Below the pieces are notes generated by a model that worked only from the letters and a program-made list of their open reading frames with translations, made no database searches and was not told where the DNA came from. Of a DNA stretch of 64,000 bases, positions 1-9,829 are shown piece by piece. Every line of letters begins with the position of its first letter. The stretch's first letter is position 1. The stretch spans positions 8,123,246 through 8,187,245 of the forward strand of contig CM033402.1 of the NCBI GenBank assembly GCA_019426215.1, given 5' to 3'. This stretch comes from Buddleja alternifolia. Its lineage: Eukaryota > Streptophyta > Magnoliopsida > Lamiales > Scrophulariaceae. The position numbers and the translations under genes were made by a program.

Positions 1-246
1 TTCAAATAGTAATAGTTTATTAATTAATAATTTATTTGGTTATTTGATCAAGTTTTGGATATATAATACCTTCAAGTTGAACAAAATGTCAATATCTATG
101 AATTATTTAAACGAAATCATATGATTCACGTGCAACGCACGTGTTGTTTACTAGTTTATATGGGGAAAAAATGTACATACTTTTTCAATTTATCAAAAAT
201 CCAATTTAGCCTAGCATCCTATTCTGACACACGAACCATGTTTGGT
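1..246. other. AT-rich sequence, no gene seen
   Basis: I see no coding, RNA or repeat feature in this short stretch. The last nine bases (238-246, ATGTTTGGT) are the left target-site copy of the MITE that follows. Confidence 0.5.
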
Positions 247-715
247 AGGGCTAATTGCATTTTTCGTCCGTTATCTTTACCACTTTTGGATTTTGGTCCT
301 TTTTTTTTCGATTTGCAAAGAAGTCTGGTAACTACCAAAATTTTGGCAATTTTAGCCCAATTTTGACCCGGGCGACCAATTTGGCTGAAATTGCCATGTG
401 TCAGACACGTGGTGCTGACATGGATAAAAAATTGGGGGATTTTCCAATTATCCTGCCAAAATGGACACTGACTAGGACAAAATTAATGAGGTGGCATGCC
501 TCCTCATCAATTTTGTCCTAGTCAACATCTATTTGGCATGCATCACATCAATTTTGTCCGGTCAACATCACACGTGGCAAATTCCGGCCAAATTGGTCAA
601 AGTCGGACTAAAATTGCCAAACGTTTGATAATTACCAGATGACTTTGCAAATTGAAAAAAAAGGGACCAAAATCTAAAAATGGTAAGGATACAGAACGAA
701 AAATGCAATTAACCC
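247..715. mobile_element. Non-autonomous MULE-type MITE with 9-bp target duplication
   Basis: The two ends are long inverted repeats. The left end begins GGGCTAATTGCATTTTTCGT, and the right end read on the minus strand begins GGGTTAATTGCATTTTTCGT. Inverted similarity continues inward for over 100 bp with the phrases GGATTTTGGTCC and CAAATTGGTC. The 9-bp direct repeat ATGTTTGGT flanks the element at 238-246 and 716-724. A 9-bp duplication and long terminal inverted repeats are typical of Mutator-like elements. There is no transposase inside, so it would have to be moved in trans. The short open frames here are not credible genes. Confidence 0.8.
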
Positions 716-1354
716 ATGTTTGGTGTGATTTTACCGAACAGTGATCCCTAGTTGCTTCGTTAAATTCCTTTAAATTATCTTACATTTGCATAAATTACAA
801 TTTTTTACACCATTAAAATGTCAATAAGATGTGACAAACTCATATATTTCCAGTTTATAAAATTATGTCAATCATGTCTTCACTTAATTCTAAAACTTGA
901 AGTCCAATGATTTAGAAGTTATGGATTCAATCGCACCAGATGTATAAATAATTATCTATTTATATAGTAGCTCATTGATTCTAAATGTATTGATGATTGG
1001 TGATAGTTAATTTGATATTTGATAAAATGACACAACCGTTTTATCAAAATAAAATAAAATTACATCCTTATTGTTATGAATAACTACATTCACCCCTGGG
1101 AAAATTTTTGTCACGAAAACACAGTTGACAGATGGAAAGCTCAAAATAGGATATTTGCTTCATATTCCTTCATCATCAACAAATCATGTTAGTTTTCAAT
1201 GAAAGGAACAATCATAGAGTTTTATTATAAGAGGAGGATGTCTGTTATGATATAAACTCAAAATAAGGGATTTGAACTGTAATTACACTAAATAAGAGGT
1301 AATTAGTGTATTTAACCATAAAATTAATCACCTTGTTCAGCTTGAATTATCTGA
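716..1354. other. AT-rich intergenic sequence
   Basis: Apart from the right target-site copy at 716-724 I see no conserved coding sequence, RNA gene or clear repeat in this stretch. Confidence 0.45.
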
Positions 1355-2191
1355 GGTTGTGTTTGGATTGATGGATTTGAGTCTAGGGATTTCAAATCCC
1401 CAACTCAAACTCATTCTTTGCTGTTTGGCTTGAATTCTGAATGAATGGATTTCAAATCCATTTTTAGGATGAGTGGATTTGAAGCCCATTTTCTAATGAA
1501 TTTCAAATTCACTCCCACACCCTATCATTTGAAATCCACTCCAACTAAAATGAACACACTTTTTGCACACACTTCACACCATCTACACACTTTATATTTT
1601 TACACACACTGCACACATTTTCACACACAATGCACACTTTTTATACACATCGCACACATTTACACATACAGAGCACATATTTCATACAAAATGCACACTT
1701 CTTATACACACTACACATTCTTTACATACACAACACACTTTTTACACATACTGCACACATTTTCACACACAATCCGCACTTTTTACACACAATGAACACA
1801 TTTTCACATACAATGCACACTTTTTATATACTATACACATTTTTACACACACAACACACTCTTTACATACACAACACACTTTTTACACACACAATACACT
1901 TTTTACACACTGCACATATTTTCACATACAATGCATATTTTTTACACACATTGCACATATTTTCACACACAATGCACATTTTTTACACTCAATGCACACA
2001 TTTTCAGACACAATGCACACTTTTATACACACAAAACACTTTTTACATACACTGCACATATTTCCACACACAATGCACACATATTTCATACAAAATGCAC
2101 ACTTCTTATACACACTAAAAATTCTTTACATACACAACACACTTTTTACACACACTGCACACATTTCCACACACAATCCACACTTTTTACA
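1355..2191 (+). mobile_element. TIR element carrying a minisatellite, interrupted on the right
   Basis: The left end reads GGTTGTGTTTGGATTGATGG and is followed by several short inverted motifs built on GGATTTCAAATCC. The same end appears in reverse at 44295-44315, next to the same minisatellite, so this is a repeat family and not chance. The right half is missing because an Athila-like LTR begins at 2192. No transposase is present. The family is probably a non-autonomous DNA transposon; the superfamily is uncertain because no target duplication can be read. Confidence 0.6.
1555..2190 (+). repeat. Degenerate ~20-bp minisatellite (TTTTTACACACAATGCACAC-type)
   Basis: About 30 imperfect copies of a 20-bp unit, each with a T-run followed by ACACACAATG or ACACACTGC. 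Because the unit has few stop codons, several frames stay open across it and encode His/Thr/Phe-rich strings; these are artefacts of the repeat. The same unit occurs in reverse complement at 43782-44075. Confidence 0.85.
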
Positions 2192-3740
2192 TGACACGAC
2201 AAAATCCTAGCAAGAGAACTAGGTCGCGTAAGTAGTAAAGTGGATTTCTAAGTCCGGGGTTATCGTATCCGCAGGGACAACTATAATCTAAGTACCGAGA
2301 CTACTATGTTACTCAATTCTAAGTTAAATCGGCCGATAGAAAGGTTGATTAACTAATTAATAAATACTAGAAAATAAACTAAGGCAACGTCACACCAAAT
2401 AAAGGGAGGAAACAATAGAGAGAAGCGATCAAGGCACATGGTTCAACCAATTATGCATTTCGATTGTGATTTAGGTTCTATTGGATTATTAGATTGATTT
2501 AGCTAAGGCGAAATTCCCTAACGTACGTACCACCCAATCTCTTGGCATAGCAACCCTACCCTTGGTAACGATTTCCTATATATCTCTATATGAAAACCCG
2601 ATTAACGAGGATGCATTAAAGGTCTAGGAATTCCCCACGTGAATGGAAAGCCACCTAAAGAAACCGAGTCTATCTCTAGTCGGTTTAACTATAGGGTAAT
2701 TCCTAGGTTTATATCTCTCGATCTCTAACCTAGGCAGTTTTCAAACACTGGTGTCAAGCAAATGTAGCATTGAGATCAAATATTGAATACATAGCTAAAA
2801 CCAAAATTAATCCAATAAACACCAACAAATCAACAATCAAAATAACATAAATGGCCTACCCTGGCCTTAATCAAACAAGTTTAACTCATATTCATGTCAA
2901 AAGTGCAATTATAAATCATACAAACCATAAGAGGTTTGAACAAATTAAAGAAATAAAGATGTAAAAACTCCCTAATTCTTGTAGAGATGTGGATTCCTTG
3001 TTGAATTCTCCATGTTTTGACCTTCAATCTTCTCTCCCAAGCTTTCTCTCTCTCTCTCTATTTTCGTGTGGCAGCTGCTATCCAAAGTGAGTTAGGGTAA
3101 AAAATGGCTAAAAGGGGTATTTATAGACCAACCCGCTGCCTCGAACGCTGCGGCGTTCTCTTGTTGAACGCCGCGGTGGTCACCATTCTGTCTCGAACGC
3201 CGCGGCGTTCAATTTCTGCCTCTGACCAGTTTTGGTAAATTTCGCATAACTTTCTCTACCGATGTCGGAATTCACTGATTCAAGTTGCTGTAGAATCCTA
3301 AAACAAAGATATACAACTCTCCAGAAGACACTAGGGCCGAAATCAAACGTTAAAGATGACAAAATTGTCTCACAAGTCACTGAATGAGAAAACTCCATCG
3401 TAAGACGTCTCTTCCGATGACGTTTTCACCTCCTTCCCTACATATCTGATCTTTGTCTTCAACATAAGAAATGTACCTTTGCCTCTTATTTCCATTGGTA
3501 AATCAAGTGTGTAATTTGGACATGTAGAGAACTCTATTCAATAACTCTATCACTGCGCAGACAGTTTGTATCTTTATGCATGATTTACCTTCAATCTTGT
3601 TCTTTTCCTCCCAATGTTATGTATTCTATAGAAATATGAGAAGACAAGGATCAAAGCATCATATGTGATCAAATTATCAAGAAACAATCAAAACTAGTCG
3701 AGATAAACGGGGAAAACCTAGTGTAAAAATAACATATACA
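2192..3740 (-). repeat. LTR of an Athila-like Ty3 element (3' LTR, minus orientation)
   Basis: The sequence starts TGACACGACAAAATCC and ends ...ATATACA. It is followed on the right by a purine-rich tract when read on the minus strand (AGTTTGGGGGTAGT, about 3740-3754), as expected just upstream of a 3' LTR. The layout resembles the LTRs at 16-17.6 kb and 27.2-28.9 kb: a TGACACG start, a GC-rich palindrome block (3140-3205), then a CATAACTTTCTC stretch. It contains the 16-bp perfect palindrome GAACGCCGCGGCGTTC at about 3194-3209. No second LTR of this family is in the window. Confidence 0.7.
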
Positions 3741-4448
3741 ACTACCCCCAAACTTAGCTTGATCGTCCTCGATCAAATACAATCAAACACACATAAAGAT
3801 TGAAAATTTCATTTGCCAATTCATACACATAAGAGCAAGCATTATACCTTCAAAACGATTATGAAAAGCTACACGATGCTTTGAACATTCAACAATTTGA
3901 AAACCTCACAAAATCTTAGTTTCCATCCCTATATCATGAACTCCCACATCCATATTCAGTCAAGAGCACTTTAGAAAAGATTTGCAAATCAATTGGAAGG
4001 TAAAGACATTGAAACAATTCAATATTCGTTAACTCATCGGTGTGTATAAAGTGCAAAAGTCACAATCAAAAGGTCTTTCGGTTGTAATGTAAGGCTAGGT
4101 GATGGCTAGAACCGGAAGATATGGATAAAGTGACTAAGTCAAGAGAGCCTATGACTCTAAAATCATCGAGCTAATTCTCATATAAACCATATAAACTTTC
4201 ACAACTTACACACTTATCCCTTTTCATTCCTATTTTGGCTTTCAACTTACAACCTCCAACTTTGTTTCTTTTCATATTGGGTTGTACACAGATTTCCAAG
4301 CCAATGATCCAATTGAGTGCCAAGATCAAAGCCTAGTCAAGAGCACATTTTTTTTCTTTTTCTTTTTTCATATATATCTCTCTCTCGACTATTTAGCTCA
4401 TTGCTCATTTTTCATTTCATCCCCTTTTTTTACATAATACTTCAAAAC
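3741..4448 (-). mobile_element. Internal remnant of the Athila-like element, cut by the gap
   Basis: The sequence right of the LTR (CTTGATCGTCCTCGATCAAA) matches in kind the sequence just inside the 3' LTR of the complete element at 17.64 kb (ATTGATCGTCCTCGAGCAA). It is therefore the untranslated zone between the last ORF and the 3' LTR. No coding sequence is retained before the run of N. Confidence 0.6.
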
Positions 4449-4535
4449 NNNNNNNNNNNNNNNNNNNNNNNNNNNNNNNNNNNNNNNNNNNNNNNNNNNN
4501 NNNNNNNNNNNNNNNNNNNNNNNNNNNNNNNNNNN
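4449..4535. other. Assembly gap (87 N)
   Basis: A run of 87 N. The sequence resumes at the very end of a TIR element whose other copies abut (TA)n tracts, so the gap probably hides a (TA)n microsatellite and the rest of the Athila-like element. The true length is unknown. Confidence 0.95.
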
Positions 4536-5997
4536 GTCAAATTAATAATACCCTATATTAGATAAGGATAAGACCTAATTTACACCATTGGATCCATTAA
4601 ATCCAACAGTCTAAAAAGGAATCAAAAAACAAGTGGAAATTGATTCCAATTAGATCAGGAGTATAATAGTCAAATGATGTTATTTTTCAAATCCCACAAA
4701 CCCACGTCTCAGAAAACTTTCACCGTCTACTTCATCCATTATCTTCTCTCTGTTTCACAAAATATTTTACTTGAACTTCGTTTAACAGAAAAATAGAGAA
4801 AATCGAGAGCCTATGGAAGAGTTAGAATACCTTTCAAGAACAAATTTTTCTTCTTTATATTTCTGGGTCTTTTCATGTTCACCCTCCTGAGGGAAAAATT
4901 AAGATGAATCTCAATTTGAAAGAATTCTGTGCAAAAACACGAAAGAATATGGAGGTCGAGATGTACGTACTTCCAGCCAACTATTTGTCCACAACAACAG
5001 CAAAATATGTCTGCTACAGTATGCATTCCGGACATCATCATTCTCTCTTCATGAGTAAAAAGTAAAGAGACTATATAGTATGTGTTTAGTCAAATAGTAT
5101 TATTTCCCATTCAAATCATTCAAAATTGGAAAAAGTAACCCTATACAGTATGTTATAACACATTATATCGTATATTATAACTCATTATACAGTATGTGTT
5201 TATAACATATTAAAAATATTCAATTATACAGTATCTTATAAGCCATTATACAGTATGTTATAACACATTACACACTATATTATAACTCATTATACAGTAT
5301 GTGTTTATAATATATTAAAAATATTCTATTATACAGTATCTTATAAGTCATTATACAGTATATTATAACACATTACACAATATATTATAACTAATTATAC
5401 AGTATATTAGCCAGAGGATTATTCATTCATCATTCCATTACTTGTGCGTAGTCTCATCTGGTTAAAACTTTTCCATAATAATAAAACTGAAATTATGTGT
5501 GATTAATTAGTTTTCAATTTCTCATTAGGAGATTCCAAATTCAAATCAATTATTTAAACAACAACAACAGCTTCTTCTTCTTCCACCATGGATGTTCTTG
5601 AGGAGAAATCATCATCATCATCAGTAATGGTTGTTCTTGATGTTGAATTGTCGATAATTCCGAGCTGAAATTGCCGATGATGAATTGATGATATATGAAT
5701 TGAATATGAATTTAAAGTTTTCTGTATCAATCGTAACTTTCTGTGCGCTGAAATTGCAAGGAATAATTAAAAAGGAAAGAGGAATCTGTTATTGCGTATA
5801 ACAAGGGATTTAATTTTGATCCTGCATATTATTTGCATGGGTTTGTTAAATCTATTGACTAAAATGCCCTTATCATCATTAAATTAAAGATTAAAACTGA
5901 AATAATGGTTTTAATTATAGACCTTGGGATCAATTGGTTTAAATGGTCTAGATTGAGCCTTATATCTTACTTAAAGTATAGGGATGTATTTGATCCA

Positions 5998-6002
<5 letters not shown>
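4536..6002. mobile_element. Non-coding TIR element bordered by (TA)n, copy A
   Basis: The left end contains TACCCTATATTAGATAAGG and CCATTGGATCCATTAAATCC. The right end contains TAAGTATAGGGATGTATTTGATCC and runs straight into (TA)12-13 at 6003-6028. Both ends match, in reverse order and orientation, the ends of the element at 58343-60476. Within each copy the two ends are related inverted repeats around GATATAAGACC. No transposase is present; the inside holds a TATACAGTAT-type array and A/T-rich sequence. Families that sit in (TA)n tracts are known among plant MITEs (Micron type). Membership here is inferred. Confidence 0.6.
5095..5410. repeat. ~103-bp tandem repeat of CATTATACAGTAT motifs
   Basis: Two to three imperfect copies of a ~103-bp unit, itself composed of short ATTATACAGTATRTTATAAC modules. 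The array is internal to TIR element copy A. A related but different module (ACCATTATACACTACAATA) occupies the same place in copy B. Confidence 0.7.
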
Positions 6003-6028
<26 letters not shown>

Positions 6029-6450
6029 AACAAATTAACTTGTGACCTAGCCCAAATATTCTAACTCAATTGCCTTCCTTCGAAAAAAAAATTCTTCACT
6101 TGAGCATAAATCATTAGACAGAAAAATACTTTTAGTAAATTATTGATACTTAAATAGTGGGGCGTCACACATATGTTCCCTTTAAATATATTATTAGTCC
6201 CAATGTGAAAAATGCATCCTCTCCAGTCTCCACCATCTCCAATAAAGTCTCGTTCACTGTCTCTATTGGTTGTCAAAAGAATGAAAACTAACTTGATCGT
6301 TGAAAGGAGGAGCTATGGCGGTAAAACTCCCAACACATCCTTAATCGTTTGTTACGGGCCGATGAGTACCACTTCATACTAAGTAGATCTATAACTATCA
6401 TGCTATTGCTTCACATGGAACTAAAAGTATCATATAATTGGTTCGCCTTG
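6029..6450. other. Intergenic sequence, nothing recognised
   Basis: I see no supported gene here. One short minus-strand open frame (6061-6276) has no recognisable domain. Confidence 0.45.
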
Positions 6451-6546
6451 CACATAAAATTAATTGTATGTACAAAACTAAATGATATTTTAGTAATTCA
6501 CATAAAATTAATTGTATGTACAAAACTAAATGATATTTTAGTAATT
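6451..6546. repeat. Perfect 48-bp tandem duplication
   Basis: The 48-bp unit starting CACATAAAATTAATTG occurs twice head to tail (6451-6498 and 6499-6546) with no difference that I can see. It ends four bases before the target-site copy of the next MITE. Confidence 0.85.
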
Positions 6547-6559
6547 AACAGAAATATTA

Positions 6560-6952
6560 GGGATAATAGCAGACACCCCCTCAGTTATGGGGTGATGTGC
6601 ATTTTGCCCCTTAACTTATTGAAATGTGCACTTTGCCCCCTCACTTATCATAAAATGTGCACTTCACCCCCTCGGGCAGTTCGGGCAGATTCGGGCACCA
6701 CACTTATCATAAAAATTGGACTTTTGCCCCCTGACTTATGTGTCTTTGTAGCACTTTGCCCCCTGACTTATGTATTTTTGTAGCATTTTGCCCCCTCACT
6801 TATGTGTTTTGTAGCACTTTGCCCCTACCCGAGCTGCCCGAAGGGGCAAAGTGCACATTTTATAATAAATGAGGGGCAAAGTGCACATTTCAATAAGTTA
6901 GGGGGCAAAGTGCACATCACCTCATAACTGAGGGGGTGTCTGCCATTATCCC
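6560..6952. mobile_element. MULE-type MITE with 9-bp target duplication
   Basis: The ends are inverted repeats: GGGATAATAGCAGACACCCC on the left, and GGGATAATGGCAGACACCCC on the minus strand at the right. The inside repeats TGCACTTTGCCCC phrases in both orientations, so the element could fold almost end to end. It is flanked by GAAATATTA at 6551-6559 and 6953-6961, a perfect 9-bp duplication typical of Mutator-like insertion. No transposase. Confidence 0.8.
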
Positions 6953-7075
6953 GAAATATTATTCCTCCTAGGATAATATAAGATACCATCATTATTGATT
7001 ATGGTTTTGTTATTTATTTTAATTTTGCTAACAAATAAATACAATAAATTTATTTAACTAGATTCTAAGAATTTA

Positions 7076-7807
7076 GGTAATTACACTGACCACCACCCCC
7101 CCCCCCCCCCCACCCAATCCCCCACAAAAAAAAGGACTAATTACAACCCTCCCCTCCCCTCAACTATGCGTAATTACAAACACCTCCCCTTGAGTTAACG
7201 GATCCTTATGTAAAATCTTAATGGAACCGATGAATTGACATTTTTGCTCTGCACTGATTAAAACTTTTTTAAAAAAAATCAAAAATAAAAAGGTTGAAAT
7301 GACAAAAGCAACCCTCATGGCTTTATCTAATATAAGGAAAATAAATATTTGAAAGAAAAAAGAAATGAATTTGAAAAACATCTTCATCCCCTCCACCCTT
7401 TCTTTTACTGTTATCCCACCCATAGTCCCCACCAACCAACACCAAGCTTATCTCGCTAAAACCGCACCGTTCATCACCAAGCTCCCCTCCCCGTCCATTG
7501 CCACTTTTTGAAGGGTAATTTGGTGGGATGTTTCATTATTAGTAATTACAAATGCGTTACAATCACATTCATTTTATGACATATATTCCCCTCGTATGTA
7601 AGGTAGAATAGTCCAATAAATAGTCAAAAGTCAAAAAAAGGAAAAAAAAATGTGATGATGTAACCTTTTTTCATTGAAAAAGTTAAAAATAGAGGGGGAA
7701 ATTGTAAGATGTAAATTGACAGCAAGGGAAGTGTTTGTAATGACGTATAGTTGAGGAAATTGAGCTATAATTAGCCCATTCAGAGGGGAGGTCCGTGTAA
7801 TTATACC
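7076..7807. mobile_element. MITE-like TIR element, imperfect 9-bp target duplication
   Basis: The left end is GGTAATTACACTGACC and the right end on the minus strand is GGTATAATTACACGGACC. Internal phrases such as AACACCTCCCCTTGA and CAAGGGAAGTGTTTGTAAT are inverted counterparts. The flanks are AAGAATTTA (7067-7075) and AATAATTTA (7808-7816), 8 of 9 bases alike, consistent with an old Mutator-type insertion. A long C-run lies near the left end. Confidence 0.6.
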
Positions 7808-7910
7808 AATAATTTATATTATAAACAAATAGATATTCTACCCTATCTAGGATAAAACAAAAAAAAAATTAATCTTTGGTATATAGCATTTTTCATAATG
7901 TAATTGAATA

Positions 7911-9057
7911 CATATAGAGCCTTTCTGCACGTTCTCTCTTGAATCGTGCCTCCCCTTTTTAGGGTTTCCGCCGCTGCTGTAGCAGCGGCACCTCCCTTTC
8001 CTCCTCGGCGTAGTTCGAGTTACTCTTCTCCAAAATGGGTCTTCCCTCCTCCACACCATACAACCTCTACAAACGCCACCAACCCGCCGAGCGACTGCCG
8101 GCATCTCTTTCTCCTTTCTCAACTAAGGAAAAGCCTAGACGTAAGAGCTCGTTGCAAGGTACAACAGTCCAGATCTCCTTTGTGCCGAAGGAACGTCTAT
8201 GGAAATATGAAGGGGTTAAGCCACCAGCCTGCTATTACTACCTTAACTCCAGATCTAGCGATGGACATCCGGATCGAGCTCTGTCTACTCTTGGAGAGGA
8301 AACCAAGTCCATCGGTTGTCTCTTCTCTGTTTGAGGGTGGCTCGGGAAGGAAGAGTCAAGGACCTGGGCAGTCATTAACTGGTTCTTCTTGTTCTGTTTT
8401 GCCCCCCTGTTTTATTTACATGTTTGTTTGGTACAACTCCTCAATATTGGCTGCATCATGTTGGGTTGTTGTTTGGTTTAGTTGTCTTTTAGTTCATGTT
8501 TTATGTTATTTGTGTTGTTTTCTTGCATCTTTTGTTTTTCAGGTTCACCTCTTTTCGATGCAATGGACTTGGCCTTGGTGGCTCACAACATTGAGGCCGG
8601 TTTGTTCCATTGAAATTGAGGAGAATAAGAGGATATGTTTTGGGGCTCTTGATCATTGTCATCCTCCTGTCTTTTGTGTTTACGGTAGATTTGAGATTGG
8701 ATGCCTCCGTTTTGGCATTGTAATGAAATGGAAGATTGATTGTTGGTGGTTCGTTGGGAGTCTTCTCCTTAGCCTTGAAGAAAAGACTCCTCTTCTTTGT
8801 ATCAATCCCAGCCACTTGTTGGCGAGAGACCCCGAAGTCGAAGTTCATGTCGCTTGTCGACAATATGAAATTTCACCTTGTTTCAAATATGTTACCTCTT
8901 TTGTCTCGTTTCAATCTTATCTATTGATGTTTCAATCTACCGCCTTAGTAACTCCTTGTTTGTTAGGAAATGGTATGGATGTATTTTTGGTTGTATTTGT
9001 ACACGTTTTTATGATTAATGAAAATTAAAAATTGCTCGATCAAAAAATAAATAAAAA
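7911..9057 (+). mobile_element. Retroposed sequence (LINE-type) with A-rich tail and 16-bp target duplication
   Basis: The 16-bp direct repeat ATAATGTAATTGAATA flanks this stretch exactly at 7895-7910 and 9058-9073. The right end is an A-rich tail (CAAAAAATAAATAAAAA) preceded by ATTGCTCGATC, a 3' end resembling plant L1 LINEs. These are hallmarks of target-primed reverse transcription. The 5' part is GC-richer (GCCGCTGCTGTAGCAGCGG hairpin). One forward frame stays open for 360 codons (7946-9028), but its Cys/Phe/Trp-rich translation has no domain I recognise. It is best read as a non-autonomous or internally deleted LINE; a retrocopy of a non-coding transcript is an alternative. Confidence 0.65.
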
Positions 9058-9271
9058 ATAATGTAATTGAATATACTAGAATTGAATTTGTCACGGTTGG
9101 ACGGCACCGAATTTCAGAAAATATACTTGGAATTGGAAGTTGGAACTACATCATCATATTCCTATTGGATTTATCTTCGATTGGAAAATAAACCAAAAAT
9201 CAGAATCATAACATATACTACTTGCAAAAAAACATATACCAACAACATTAATTAGTATAAATAATAAAATT

Positions 9272-9829
9272 TCATTCATTAACAAAGACTTCCAATTCAG
9301 ATTTATTCTCCTGATCAATAACATCAAGAAACACAGGATCCACGATCACGTGACTGTCCACGTGCACCTTGAACTTGTGGTCCCACCACAGCACCTTCGC
9401 CGCCCCCCTTATGTCCACCGTCGAGTCCAGGACCATCTCCCGCCGCGCCACGTCGGCAAGGAACTTCTTACCTTGGTGGGCCAGCTGCAAGCCGCTGAGC
9501 CGAGCAGGGAGCCGGAGGAGCTGGCAGGAGTGGGGCGGCTGGGAGCCTGCTTGGACGGGAGCCGAGCCGAGGAGAGCGCCGGCGTAGTAGATGGACATGT
9601 CGGTGGCGGAGTAGTGGATGGGGGCCACGTTGGGGTTGGTGACGTGGACGGTGAGGATCATCTCGGCGTCGAGGAGTGGGAAGTTGAGCTTCAAGGATGT
9701 GAGATCCATGGAGATGAGGTGGAACGTCGGATCCCGCGGCTTCGACGAGATTACGAACGCCGTCGCCGCGGCGGCGGCGGCGCCGATGGCGGCGGAGCTC
9801 CAGCTGAAGCTGCGGCGGTCTTTGTTCAT
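9272..9829 (-). CDS. LEA_2-type (WHy-like) late embryogenesis abundant protein
   Basis: A single-exon gene for a 185-residue protein. The chosen start gives MNKDRRSFSW, a short basic N-terminus followed by an Ala-rich hydrophobic segment (residues 12-27) that could be a signal anchor. The rest has the layout of the LEA_2 domain: PTFHLISMDLTS, then a strand-rich core with VHVTNPN (the NPN turn typical of the family), and a C-terminus ending DVIDQENKSELEVF. LEA_2 proteins are linked to stress or membrane protection; the role here is inferred from family. A longer in-frame start exists at 9994, but its extra 55 residues are low-complexity Pro/His/Thr encoded by C-runs and are probably 5' UTR. 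The coding part is clearly more GC-rich than its surroundings. A TATA-like stretch lies near 10035-10050 on the minus strand. Confidence 0.8.
   Translation of the reverse strand: MNKDRRSFSWSSAAIGAAAAAATAFVISSKPRDPTFHLISMDLTSLKLNFPLLDAEMILTVHVTNPNVAPIHYSATDMSIYYAGALLGSAPVQAGSQPPHSCQLLRLPARLSGLQLAHQGKKFLADVARREMVLDSTVDIRGAAKVLWWDHKFKVHVDSHVIVDPVFLDVIDQENKSELEVFVNE

Noticed and set aside
1445..2210. Long open frames with His/Thr/Tyr/Cys-rich repeats
   Set aside because: They follow the 20-bp minisatellite in several frames on both strands; no start context or domain.
7946..9028. 360-codon frame as a protein gene
   Set aside because: It lies wholly inside a retroposed unit, has no domain or intron, and its composition looks like translated UTR; kept only as a finding.
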